45,000 nt of DNA from Mesostigma viride (lineage: Eukaryota > Streptophyta > Mesostigmatophyceae > Mesostigmatales > Mesostigmataceae). Under the pieces are notes generated by a model. The model was not told the DNA's origin and searched no databases. It was given only the letters and a program-made list of their open reading frames with translations. Shown piece after piece: positions 18,574 to 29,900 of the stretch; the first letter of the stretch is position 1; every line of letters begins with the position of its first letter. Made by a program: the position numbers and the translations under genes. Location: NCBI GenBank assembly GCA_009746045.1, contig RPFO01000065.1, forward strand, positions 2,946,351 through 2,991,350. Direction: 5' to 3'.

Positions 18574-19535
18574 CCAAACTGCAGTGCTACAGGATTGACA
18601 GCCACCCCGTCATAATAGTAGTTTATTCTGAGGTTCAACTGTTCTTCCACCTGCCTGGTCCACACTGCCCTCTCCAAAGCAGATGCTACCAGTGGCACCT
18701 TAGGTTCTGCCAGCACTACGGTCTTGACCTCCCTGATGGATCTCTCCACAGCACCTTGCTGTCCATGGCTCTCCCTGGGCGTGACCAGCAGCTTGCATGG
18801 CAGTTGCTCCTGCTGTGACAGTAGGCACTCAAACTGAATATCAGCCTGTACTGTCTTGTACACCCCAAAGCCTGGTAAGAGAGTCTGCAAGCCCAGCAGC
18901 AGGGTATTCCCCTTCATATCTGGCAGAATCTGGAGCAGCCTGTACCTGCTAAATCTGTCCACTGCCACCAAAATGTATAAGCCCCTGATATGCTGGACGT
19001 CTACCTGGATGTCCCCCTTCTCCCTGGCAGGCTCCCTAGCATGGGACCTTGGCTTCTTGGCAGCATTCTCCTTACAAGTACATTGCTCAGCTGCAGCCCT
19101 GCATGCTTCCCTCAGTGGCTCATCTCCAATCTTCCAACCAAACATCTCAGCCATGGCTGTGTGACCAAAGATATTGTGCAGCCTGCGTCCAGCATCCGTG
19201 TAGCTCAGTTGCCTAGCCAGATTACGCACCTGGGAAGACGCCTGGACGGGCCCTGCGTGTGAGGACGCAACATCCACCTTCTGCATCTTGGATCCAGAGG
19301 ACCCAGCAGACCCTCCCAGCAGAGCATCTAGGCTCCCAGAGCCAACCCTGTCTGGGGACCCTCCACCTGTTGACAGTTGAGGGGATTGTTGTGCTGCAGC
19401 ATGCATGCAATCTTGTGGAATGAGAACATCAGTACACCCCTGGTGCTGATCAGAGGTGGCACCCTGCCCAGATTTATTTACATGTGAAGCTGTGTCCCCA
19501 CAGGGTGTCTCACTATGTACACGGGACTGCTTCAC
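18567..19535 (-). CDS. Copia integrase
   Basis: 322 codons, in the same frame as gag and separated from it by a single TGA. A long low-complexity Ser/Gly/Gln leader is followed by a zinc-binding region (LHNIFGH...CTC) and the catalytic core: DIQVDVQHIRG, VQADIQFE, and the ESHGQQGAVERSIREVK helix with the catalytic glutamate. The C-terminus is cut by TAG and continues in the pol frame. It inserts the element cDNA into chromosomes. No protease motif is visible in the leader, where copia elements normally have it. Confidence 0.85.
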   Translation of the reverse strand: MKQSRVHSETPCGDTASHVNKSGQGATSDQHQGCTDVLIPQDCMHAAAQQSPQLSTGGGSPDRVGSGSLDALLGGSAGSSGSKMQKVDVASSHAGPVQASSQVRNLARQLSYTDAGRRLHNIFGHTAMAEMFGWKIGDEPLREACRAAAEQCTCKENAAKKPRSHAREPAREKGDIQVDVQHIRGLYILVAVDRFSRYRLLQILPDMKGNTLLLGLQTLLPGFGVYKTVQADIQFECLLSQQEQLPCKLLVTPRESHGQQGAVERSIREVKTVVLAEPKVPLVASALERAVWTRQVEEQLNLRINYYYDGVAVNPVALQFGC

Positions 19536-19538
19536 TAG

Positions 19539-20863
19539 TCACTTCTGATCAGACTGCCCCTTCTTCTTGTTTGGGCAATCCCTCTTCCAGTGACCTTCCT
19601 TGCCACAAGCAAAACACTTGCTCTTGCCAGACCCTCCCCCTGGGGCCTTGCTGTCCTGCTTGTTCTGGTTGCCTGAGGCCTGATTGTTATTCTGCCCCTG
19701 GCCACCACCCTTACCCTGCTGATGGCTGTTACGGTTGCCAGACTGGTTCCCCTGATTCTGGTTCCCCTGCTGACCTCCTCCACCACCCTGGTTCTGCTCC
19801 TTCTGGGCCTGCTTCCTTCTCCTGCTACCATACCGTGTCCCAGATGGGGTACGGTTCTTGCCCTGGCTAGCCTGAGACGCTGACCCTCCCTGAGAACTGA
19901 TACCCTTGCAGGTAGGGACCCGGGTCCTGAAGTTTAGTATCACACGCTTCAGAGCCCCCCAGGTGCCATCAGTGAGATCACAGAGCTGCCTAGCAGTAGC
20001 CCTACCTTCCTCTGACAAGCCCATCTTATCAAAGAAGTGGTCTGCTGCTGCCCTGACTGTCACACTGAAGCCCTGCTTCTTGCCTGCCTCCACGATCAAC
20101 TCAAACCTGGCCAGCTCAGCAGCCACCTCACCCTTGATCTCAAACTCATCAAATTCTCTCTTCTTTTCCATGGTGAGATTGTGAACCCTGTCAGAAAACT
20201 CCTCCTTGATGTCATCCAGGAACTGCAGCCAAGTGTGCCCCTCTTTCAGAGCATGCCTAGCCATGTCATTGACCCTTTCAGACGACCCCTTGTTTGCGGT
20301 GGAAGAGTGAAACACCCTGACAATATCCACACCTGCTGCGACAGAGCCCACAACTAGCTTCATGTCATCAAGCCATTTATCCAGGTTGTCTTGCTTCAGG
20401 GAGGGTTGAGCGCTTTCTGCCCATTCATGACTGTCACAGCATCAGAAAATGGACGGGTGCCAGGCAACACACTCCCCACACGCACTGGTGGTGCCTGGGG
20501 AGGGTCAATCCTAGCCTCCAAACGCTCGGGCAACATACCAGACACCCTATCGTGAACAGCAGCTTGCTTTGCAGCACGCACACCTGGGGTGACGATGGCG
20601 TCCTCCTCACCAGGCGTTGTGAGCACCACTGCATCCGTAGGTCGCCTGGCACGCTTGACTTTCTCCGCCTCAGCTTGCCCATCACGCCACCGCTTGTGTG
20701 TTCTCCCGGCTCTGGGGTCCATCTCTGGGATAGGTTGCCCAGCTGGCGCCTCCACGCCCCTCTCCTCCATCGCCTCCCCTTCCTCTCTGGCGATGTCCTC
20801 CTCTGCCGTTCGCTCCCGTTGCTCCTCGAATGTCGCCGCACCCCGGCTTGCCCTCCTAGGCAT
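19539..20863 (-). CDS. Copia gag with zinc knuckle (one frame break)
   Basis: It begins at ATG 20863 (MPRRASRG...) with a charged leader, then breaks frame near 20396 in CTCAACCCTCCCTGA; from there the second frame reads on through LDKWLDDMKLVV (ATG 20363) to 19539. The middle is the usual helical gag; the last 100 residues are Gly/Gln/Asn-rich followed by a zinc knuckle, CFACGKEGHWKRDC (C-x2-C-x4-H-x4-C), which binds element RNA. The stop is TGA followed by CTAG, in frame with integrase: the known leaky-stop context UGA-CUA-G, so gag-pol is probably made by readthrough. Confidence 0.85.
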
Positions 20864-20931
20864 TATATACAATGGCTGCGACCAACTTTGCAACAAGAAA
20901 ACAGCAAACTCTCCACCTATCCTCCACCCCC

Positions 20932-21893
20932 TCAAGCCTCGTTTTCAGACGAAGCTTCTCCTGCAACCGGTGCAGGTGCTGGCTCGTGGAACGGTCCCTC
21001 CACCGGATTCAATGGCTGCCCCTGGTCGTCGTGAGTAGGCACAGGCCTAATAACCACCGGAAGCCTCAAACCATACGCGTAATCACGTATCCAGCGAGAA
21101 CGCCCCCACCTCAGCAAATGGCCTCACCTAAACCAACGTTGTCGTCAATGTGGTAGCGATTAAGCTCGTCCCGCTGCGCCTGCTCACGGCCCTCCTGAGA
21201 GCCGTCGCCCTCGTGACGCCTCTGGGCCGGCTGTACTACCGCCCCTTGGCTGATCTACGAAGTCGTAGAAGGCGTCGTCGGCTGAGACCTCTCGACCGCC
21301 AACCACGTCGACAGTCAAACTTAGCTGGTTTAACTCTCGGCGAGAATGTGGAGTATCCCGACTAGTGTAGATGGAGAAGGGATTAAGAGTAATGAAGACA
21401 CGATCAGCAGCGCCTCTGGTCAACTCTAAGACAGAGTGCGCCAGATTCTGGCACTCTGCCACCAACGCCTGCGTACTGCCACGAACGATGGCCTCCCGCC
21501 TGTCCCGGGCGACCTGCACCACGTTTGGCACGCCGGTGTAGTCGTCCCCAAGGCGGAGATTGGCGACAAGGTCGTTTATCTCTCGGGCACCCCCGAGGCT
21601 TATGGCAATTATCTGCAAAAGCAGAGTGACCACCTGCTCAAACGCGAATGCGTTTGTGTGGCCAGCCCGCCAAGACGCTGGCAGCCTTCTGATGATTTCC
21701 GCGAGGTCCTCGCGAAATCTCAGCAGCTGCTCGGCGCTCCTCGGACGTACTCGCCCGGCGCCGACACCGCTCTAATATTTCGGCGCACTTCCTCCGAGTC
21801 CTCGTGCCCTCCTGCGGGTACTGGACTGGACGCCGCTACCGTTGCTGCACGCGCAAAGGTGTTTGTCCTAGCTTCAGAGTCCGAATTCGACAT
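20932..21893 (-). pseudogene. Extra ORF region between 5' LTR and gag, broken in three frames
   Basis: GC-rich and protein-like on the element strand. A possible start at 21893 (MSNSDSEARTNT) leads to a stop at 21720; the neighbouring frame then carries RFREDLAEIIRRLP and DRVFITLNPFSIYTS down to 21184, and a third frame ends in PAPVAGEASSENEA at 20932. At least two indels are needed to connect them. It may be an additional N-terminal gag region or captured sequence. I recognise no family. Confidence 0.5.
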
Positions 21894-21917
21894 ATCCGTC
21901 GACCAGACTGTAATACG

Positions 21918-22561
21918 ATTTAGATGAACGCGGATCAGTGAGTTTCTGGTCTTCCCAAGATGTGATGAATGGAGCCATGGTTTCAACCAGCGGCTTTTAA
22001 CCTTTACCACAGTTGCCTCACTACCCTGTGGTCACTAGCCTGAGGCGGCAGTACCCACGGACGGTGTTGGGAAAAGACGCTTGGCCACTGCTGTGTCCGA
22101 GCCTTTCTAGGTCTCACCATTGCTGCCAGGCCTTGCACGCCTTGGCAGGTCCGCCACTGTCAATTTCCTTGGTTGCATCAATCCAGGACGTCTGTCCTTC
22201 CATGAATGACAGTAACGCTCTGGATTTATCCGTCATGACAAGTACCCGTCCATCCCAGGCCTGCAGGACTGCCAGTCCTGAAGTCCTGTGACATTCTTGG
22301 TACCATCAACCAATATTGACCACAGTACCTCCTAGTGACAGTCGGTCCTGTGACACGTAACGTGTGATGGTTCACCCAACACTGCCACGTGCCCTGTCCC
22401 TCACGTGTCCTTAGTCCTGGTACTGCTGTAGCGTCCGGCGGCATTACTTCGGGACTTGATAACTCTCAAGTTCCTTGTCCAAATGAGGCGTTTAGCACGG
22501 CGTTGGAAAGGCCACTTCAAGTATGATATGCTTAGCATATTGCATCACCAATATGCTAACT
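21918..22561 (-). repeat. 5' LTR of the copia element (right copy)
   Basis: Counterpart of 14393-15036 (offset 7525). Being on the gag side of a minus-strand element it is the 5' LTR. A possible primer-binding site beginning TGG lies a few bases inside it, but I cannot assign a tRNA. Confidence 0.9.
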
Positions 22562-22971
22562 CGTACGGGTTTGCTCATGGGCATAACGTTACCATGGGGG
22601 ATTCCTTGCAGGGTGTGGCGCGGGAATGCGCGTACACCTTGATGACGCAGCTAGGATTTGTGGAAGCACAAAGACTGCACAAGGATATTTTGGAGGCTCT
22701 TCTTGCCGCAGAGCCGGTGAGACTGCCGACGCTCCCGAGGCCTGAGGAGCGGGACCGTTTGATCAGGATGGTGGTGAAGGCGGATATAGATGCAGATGTG
22801 GAGGCCGCAAAGGCGAAGGCAGAGGAAGCGCGTCGTGCAAAGGAGGAATCGGATCAAGAACTGTTGGAGAAGATGCAGAGCTCCAACAAAATTTTGCATC
22901 GTTTGGGGATGGCGGACGTCGCTTATGGATGCGAGTCCGGGAAGGGGAAGAAACAAAAGAGGTGCAGATAA

Positions 22972-23700
<729 letters not shown>

Positions 23701-23796
23701 TATGAATGCATCGACTGTGTGCATAAATTGTGATCATTGAATTGAACAAAAAAATTCTCTTATTGCCCCAATCATGGCTATTCTCTTAATGCCCTA

Positions 23797-24140
23797 TCAT
23801 GGCTATTTGTTTGTGTATGTTTTGCCCATGTTATTACATTAATGGCATGATGTTGTGGATTGCTCTATCTATGATGGTTGTTCGTTTGTGTATGCTTTGC
23901 CCATGTTGTTACAGTAATGGCATGATGTTGTGGATTGCTAGCTCAATCTATGATGGTTGTTCGTTTGTGTATGCTTTGCCCATGTTGTTACAGTAATGGC
24001 ATAATGTTGTGGATTGCTAGCTCAATCTATGATGGTTGTTCGTTTGTGTATGCTTTGCCCATGTTGTTACAGTAATGGCATGATTTTGTGGATTGCTCAA
24101 CCTATGAGGGTTGTTCGTTTGTGTATGTTTTGCGCGCAGA
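23797..24140. repeat. Tandem repeat of 73-79 bp, five units
   Basis: Units contain ATGATGGTTGTTCGTTTGTG, TATGCTTTGCCCATGTTGTT and ACAGTAATGGCATGATGTTG. Repeated starts near 23798, 23871, 23950, 24029 and 24104. Open frames through it are repeat by-products. Confidence 0.85.
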
Positions 24141-24787
24141 TCACAATGGATCGTTACATCTGCCGCAGCAAGCGAAGCCCCCTTACTGGTTCCAGGATCG
24201 TATCCTACTTGATGCCAAGCTTGAACGCGAAGGGTATCTCAGTACGTACTTTGAAACTTGATGCCGCAAAACAACTACAACTTCGTTTTAACCCTTTAGC
24301 CGTTTTGAGTGATATTTACAGCGGACATTACATTTTTGTTGCTACGGGATGAGAATTTAGCTTTGTAATGCTAGCAGGTGTCACCAACCAAACTGTCCGA
24401 TATTTGTAGTGGGCATTTATTGTTAGAGCTTGCAGCTGGGTCCCTGCTCCTCCACATGCAACCTTGGTGTTCATGAGCCCTTTACTAGCTTCCTTTCTGT
24501 CAGGGGGTGCTATATTTGGCACCCATATGACATTGCAATATGACCAATGACATGACCCCCAAGGTGGTGAATATATGTGTGTGCTTGTGTCCTATAATGG
24601 ACCATAACTAACTATTAGGTTGGTTTGTGGACATTATCATGGAAAGTGACAATTGCCCGGTTTTTATAGCGGGCAGTTGGACACGATTTTAAGGGTTGAC
24701 CTATTAGCTTTGTCAGATGTGTGTGCTGCACCGCACCGCTTGCTAACATATTCGGCGGATTTCTTCTTTGTCGTCTGCGTGTCACAG
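24141..24787. other. Gene-free stretch after the tandem repeat
   Basis: A short protein-like passage near 24165-24260 on the + strand (PPYWFQDRILLDAKLEREGY, then a stop) may be an exon remnant; the rest shows nothing I can support. Confidence 0.4.
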
Positions 24788-25068
24788 CGAGCTTGTACGC
24801 ACAACCACCCGCCTTCCCCTCCGCCGGCGCCCCCGCCGCCGGGCTCTCCGCCGCCACCGGTGTTGCCCCCTGCGGCCGCCGGCCCTTCCGCGCCGTCGGA
24901 AGCTGCAGCGGCAGCACAGCAAATGCCCCCTCCCCCCGCACCATCGTCGGGGCAAGCGGCGCGCGGCGTTCATGCAGCAAAGTCGGCGAAGGAGCGGAGG
25001 AAATCGGCGGCTTCTGGGTCATCGGGTTCCGATGCCGCGACGGCAGCAGCTGGAAAAGCCCTTGTCCG
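24788..25068 (+). other. Possible exon of a proline-rich protein
   Basis: Strongly GC-rich, in contrast to its surroundings, coding PPSPPPAPPPPGSPPPP then an Ala/Ser/Lys region. It is preceded by a pyrimidine-rich stretch ending GTGTCACAG (3' splice-like) and followed by GTAGGTGT (5' splice-like), so an internal exon is plausible. Pro-rich rods of this kind are common in extracellular matrix proteins of algae and plants. No partner exons are identified and the DNA right after it is the hexanucleotide repeat. Confidence 0.35.
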
Positions 25069-25105
25069 GGTAGGTGTTACGCACATGTGATTTTCTTGCG
25101 CCATC

Positions 25106-25318
25106 TTGTCGGGGTCCTTGTCCTTGTCCTTGTCCTTGTCCTTGTCCTTGTCCTTGTCCCTGGCCTTGGCCTTGTCCTGGTGCTTGTGCTTGTCCTTGTC
25201 CTTGTCCTTATTCTTGTCCTTGTGCCAGCACCTTGTCCTTGGCCTTGGCCTTGTCCTTGTCCTTGTCCTTGTCCTTGTCCTTGTCCTTGTCCTTGTCCTT
25301 GTCCTTGTCCTTGTCCTT
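25106..25318. repeat. Hexanucleotide satellite (TTGTCC)n, left part
   Basis: The left edge of the satellite that continues at 26953; the two parts are separated by the LINE copy at 25319. Already here the characteristic variant block with GGTGCTTGTGCTTGTCC and GTGCCAGCACC is present. Confidence 0.93.
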
Positions 25319-26952
25319 AATTAATTATCAACATCGCTCCGTTGGGAGTCAATGTAGCGCATATCCCTGAGAAGGGGCATATGGCTTTTAATACATCCTA
25401 GGCTACTTCATGCAAGGGTGGGAATGTAAGCTACCCTTGCTCTAGGTGCACCAGGGCACCTGCACCCTCATGGTCTATCACGCTATGCCCGGGTAAGGGG
25501 GGGGAGCATGCCTGTGAGGGAGGAAGATCAGCATGGCGATACAAGAGCTAGGACATGGCTGCTCGACAGAGAGCATCTCTCTGCATGGCATAGCATGGCT
25601 AAATTCTTAATGCAACATCCATGGGGGGGTCCCATTATAGGCATGGCTTGGCTAAACATAGCCAGGGCGTAGCATGGCTGTACTAGGCTATGGCTGGTGG
25701 TGGACCGTGCGTTGGCGGCACGTGACTAGGTGTGTTGGCACAGCTAGGCAAATAGTCTAGGCATGGCTGCCTTAGCGGCAGTGACGCCAAGGGTTACAAT
25801 CTAGGGCTATTGCTATTCTAGCCCGCTGGGGGCGTCCACATCTTGTGGTTGATCATCAGGTCCCCGCCCCTCCAGTACACCTTGGGCTTCTGGGGGTCCT
25901 GCTTATGGCGGAGGTATTCCGGCCACAGGTCGCGTCGCTGCTGTTGCTGAGCGGGGGTGAGGTCGTCATCCAGCGTCCAGGTGAGGTCGTGCAACCGCTT
26001 GCGACGAGAGAGGAACCGCTGCTTATCCTCAGGGGAGGGGAAGGTGAGGAGGACTGGTGGGGGAGCCGCCTTGTCCCGTGAGTGGGGAAGGCGGTGGCAC
26101 CCGCTCAGTGCTACCTCACCTACCAGGCCCATGAGGGTAAGAAGCTGGTTCTTGAGCTCGTCAGCAAGAGAGGTTGACGTCTCACCTGGCTTCTGGGGGA
26201 AGCGACGTAGCACCACTCGGCACTCGCGGCGAGCGCGGTCGGTGACCTCCCGTTGCTGGGCCTGGCGGTGGTTCTCCAGCTCCTGGAGCTTTGTGGCGAT
26301 GGCGTCGGTGGTGGAGGCGGTCGCTGACCGCAGCAGGTCCGCGTAGGAGAGCGGCGGGAGGTCGCCAGCATCCTGCCGGGGTGGCTGGGATGCAATGGTG
26401 GCCGTCTGCTCCGCTATCTTGGGGACCTGTGTGGCCAGGGCCTCGGTGTGGGCGGTGATGGCCTCAAGCTTCTTCAGGAGCACGCCACACTTTCCCTCCA
26501 CCTGGTTAAGGCGAGAGACAAGTGTAGCATGCTTTTCCGAAGCCTGCTCCGCGGTGTGTAGAGCCGTGAACTGGGGTTGGAGCTTGTGGACGACCTTGGT
26601 TTCCACGTTGGAGACCCGGGCCTCGACCTTGTTGAGCGTGGTGTTCAGCGATGTCAGCTGCTCGGCCAGCGGCCAGGTCACGTGCTCCTCCAGCACTGCG
26701 CGGAGGTCATCCTTGCAGAGGGAGGAAGCCGATGGGGCTGCCGGCTGTGCGGGGGCTGGGGTGCGGAGCGTGCGGGTGAGGTCGGAGAGGTGGCTCTGGA
26801 ATTGGCTGGTCAAGATAATCAGGCGTTGTTGTACTTCGTCCAAAGCATAGAGCCAGGACATGTCTCCATTGTAGTCGATAGCCGCCCCCCCCTTGGGCAC
26901 GAAGAGCTTCCGCTCCTGTTCGAGGAACTGGAGAACCTCAATGCATTCCTGC
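25319..26952 (-). mobile_element. ORF1-only LINE, copy B, inserted in the hexanucleotide satellite
   Basis: Matches copy A (12021-13507) almost base for base but extends about 145 bases further at the 5' side of the element. It ends at the same TAATTAATTATC tail. Both flanks are TCCTTG repeat, so the target duplication cannot be delimited. Like copy A it has ORF1 and a ~500-base non-coding tail and no reverse transcriptase. The two copies share the same organisation, so this is a family rather than a chance deletion. Confidence 0.85.
25818..26952 (-). CDS. LINE ORF1p, copy B (longer N-terminus)
   Basis: About 378 codons inside the element. It adds to copy A an N-terminal part containing CIEVLQFLEQERKLFVPKGG and WLYALDEVQQRLIIL, then continues identically: coiled coil, RRM-like and C-terminal domains. 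The frame runs on into the hexanucleotide repeat upstream, which has no stops, so the true start is not visible and a 5' truncation here is also likely. Confidence 0.8.
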
Positions 26953-29900
26953 GGTCCTTGTCCTTGTCCTTGTCCTTGTCCTTGTCCTTGTCCTTGTCCT
27001 TGTCCTTGTCCTTGTCCCTGACCTTGGCCTTGTCCTGGTGCTTGTGCTTGTCCTTGTCCTTGTCCTTGTTCTTGTCCTTGTGCCAGCACCTTGTCCTTGG
27101 CCTTGTCCTTGTCCTTGTCCTTGGCCTTGTCCTTGTCCTTGTCCTTGTCCTTGTCCTTGTCCTTGGCCTTGTCCTTGTCCTTGTCCTTGTCCTTGGCCTT
27201 GGCCTTGGCCTTGTCTGGGTCCTTGTCCGGGTCCTTGTCCGGGTCCTTGTCCTTGTCCTTGTCCTTGTCCTTGTCCTTGTCCTTGTCCTTGTCCCTGGCC
27301 TTGGCCTTGTCCTGGTGCTTGTGCTTGTCCTTGTCCTTGTCCTTATTCTTGTCCTTGTGCCAGCACCTTGTCCTTGGCCTTGTCCTTGTCCGGGTCCTTG
27401 TCCGGGTCCTTGTCCTTGTCCTTGTCCTTGTCCTTGTCCTTGGCCTTGGCCTTGGCCTTGGCCTTGGCCTTGGCCTTGTCCTTGTCCTTGTCCTTGTCCT
27501 TGTCCTTGTCCTTGTCCTTGTCCTTGTCCTTGGCCTTGGCCTTGTCCTTGGCCTTGGCCTTGGCCTTGTCCTTGTCCTTGTCCGGGTCCTTGTCCTTGTC
27601 CGGGTCCTTGTCCGGGTCCTTGTCCTTGTCCTTGTCCTTGTCCTTGTCCTTGTCCTTGTCCTTGTCCTTGTCCTTGTCCTTGTCCTTGTCCTTGTCCTTG
27701 TCCTTGTCCTTGTCCTTGTCCTTGTCCTTGTCCTTGTCCCTGGCCTTGGCCTTGTCCTGGTGCTTGTGCTTGTCCTTGTCCTTGTCCTTGTTCTTGTCCT
27801 TGTGCCAGCACCTTGTCCTTGGCCTTGGCCTTGGCCTTGTCCTTGGCCTTGGCCTTGTCCTTGTCCTTGGCCTTGGCCTTGTCCTTGTCCTTGGCCTTGG
27901 CCTTGGCCTTGGCCTTGGCCTTGGCCTTGTCTGGGTCCTTGTCCGGGTCCTTGTCCGGGTCCTTGTCCTTGTCCTTGTCCTTGTCCTTGTCCTGCTCCTT
28001 GTCCTGCTCCTTGTCCTGCTCCTTGTCCTGCTCCTTGTCCTGCTCCTTGTCCTGCTCCTTGTCCTGCTCCTTGTCCTTGTCCTTGTCCTTGTCCTTGTCC
28101 TTGTCCTTGTCCTTGTCCTTGTCCTTGTCCTTGTCCTTGTCCCTGGCCTTGGCCTTGTCCTGGTGCTTGTGCTTGTCCTTGTCCTTGTCCTTGTTCTTGT
28201 CCTTGTGCCAGCACCTTGTCCTTGGCCTTGTCCTTGTCCTTGTCCTTGTCCTTGTCCTTGTCCTTGTCCTTGTCCTTGTCCTTGTCCTTGTCCTTGTCCT
28301 TGTCCTTGTCCTTGTCCTTGTCCTTGTCCTTGTCCCTGGCCTTGGCCTTGTCGTGGTGCTTGTGCTTGTCCTTGTCCTTGTCCTTGTTCTTGTCCTTGTG
28401 CCAGCACCTTGTCCTTGTCCTTGTGCCAGCACCTTGTCCTTGGCCTTGGCCTTGTCCTTGGCCTTGGCCTTGTCCTTGTCCTTGTCCTTGTCCTTGTCCT
28501 TGTCCTTGTCCTTGGCCTTGTCCTTGTCCTTGTCCTTGTCCTTGGCCTTGGCCTTGGCCTTGGCCTTGTCTGGGTCCTTGTCCGGGTCCTTGTCCGGGTC
28601 CTTGTCCTTGTCCTTGTCCTTGTCCTTGTCCTTGGCCTTGGCCTTGTCCTTGGCCTTGGCCTTGGCCTTGGCCTTGTCCTTGTCCTTGTCCTTGTCCTTG
28701 TCCTTGTCCTTGTCCTTGTCCTTGTCCTTGGCCTTGGCCTTGGCCTTGTCCTTGTCCTTGTCCTTGTCCTTGTCCTTGTCCTTGTCCTTGTCCTTGTCCT
28801 TGTCCTTGTCCTTGGCCTTGGCCTTGGCCTTGTTCTTGTCCTTGTGCCAGCACCTTGTCCTTGTCCTTGTCCTTGTCCTGCTCCTTGTCCTGCTCCTTGT
28901 CCTGCTCCTTGTCCTGCTCCTTGTCCTGCTCCTTGTCCTTGTCCTTCTCCATGTCCTTGTCCTTGGCCTTGGCCTTGGCCTTGGCCTTGGCCTTGGCCTT
29001 GGCCTTGGCCTTGGCCTTGGCCTTGGCCTTGGCCTTGGCCTTGGCCTTGTGCTTGTTCTTGTTCTTGTTCTTGTTCTTGTTCTTGTTCTTGTTCTTGTTC
29101 TTGTTCTTGTTCTTGTTCTTGTTCTTGTTGCTTGTCCTTGTCCTTGTCCTTGTCCTTGTCCTTGTCCTTGTCCTTGTCCTTGTCCTTGTCCTTGTCCTTG
29201 TCCTTGTCCTTGTCCTTGTCCTTGTCCTTGTCCTTGTCCTTGTCCTTGTCCTTGTCCTTGTCCTTGTCCTTGTCCTTGTCCTTGTCCTTGTCCTTGTCCT
29301 TGTCCTTGTCCTTGGCCTTGGCCTTGTTCTTGTCCTTGTGCCAGCACCTTGTCCTTGTCCTTGTCCTTGTCCTGCTCCTTGTCCTGCTCCTTGTCCTGCT
29401 CCTTGTCCTGCTCCTTGTCCTGCTCCTTGTCCTTGTCCTTCTCCATGTCCTTGTCCTTGGCCTTGGCCTTGGCCTTGGCCTTGGCCTTGGCCTTGGCCTT
29501 GGCCTTGGCCTTGGCCTTGGCCTTGGCCTTGGCCTTGGCCTTGGCCTTGTCCTTGTCCTTGTCCCTGGCCTTGGCCTTGTCGTGGTGCTTGTGCTTGTCC
29601 TTGTCCTTGTCCTTGTTCTTGTCCTTGTGCCAGCACCTTGTCCTTGTCCTTGTGCCAGCACCTTGTCCTTGGCCTTGGCCTTGTCCTTGTCCTTGGCCTT
29701 GGCCTTGGCCTTGTCCTTGTCCTTGTCCTTGTCCTTGTCCTTGGCCTTGTCCTTGTCCTTGTCCTTGTCCTTGGCCTTGTCCTTGGCCTTGGCCTTGTCT
29801 GGGTCCTTGTCCGGGTCCTTGTCCGGGTCCTTGTCCTTGTCCTTGTCCTTGTCCTTGTCCTTGTCCTTGTCCTTGGCCTTGGCCTTGGCCTTGTCCTTGT

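Larger units (their letters stand above)
14393..22561 (-). mobile_element. Ty1/copia-type LTR retrotransposon, 8.2 kb
   Basis: 644-base direct repeats at both ends, a 5-base target duplication (CGTAC), a purine-rich stretch (AAGAAAGGGTTGG on the element strand) next to the 3' LTR, and gag, integrase and reverse transcriptase/RNase H genes in copia order, all on the minus strand. The LTRs differ by one base that I can find (14723 A, 22248 G), so the insertion is young. The coding part nevertheless has two frame breaks (in gag and between integrase and RT). It interrupts a host gene of the palindrome island. Confidence 0.93.
14009..22971 (+). pseudogene. Zinc-knuckle/coiled-coil gene split by the copia element
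   Basis: Two pieces, 14009-14392 and 22567-22971, make one frame of 262 codons when the copia element and one 5-base target copy (CGTAC, 14388-14392 and 22562-22566) are removed. ATG at 14009 in context GCGCAGATGGC. N-terminus: CKICTEPVRVEGLCAEHY and then GCGFLRC...YCKTH, two C-x(2-4)-C...C-x2-H sites like those at 10316 and 11709. The second piece contains a long Ala/Lys/Glu helix, likely coiled coil (VEAAKAKAEEARRAKEE), and a basic end (GKGKKQKRCR). In its present state the frame stops at TAG 14396-14398, four bases into the LTR. Function unknown; the similarity to its neighbours suggests a local gene family. Confidence 0.85.
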
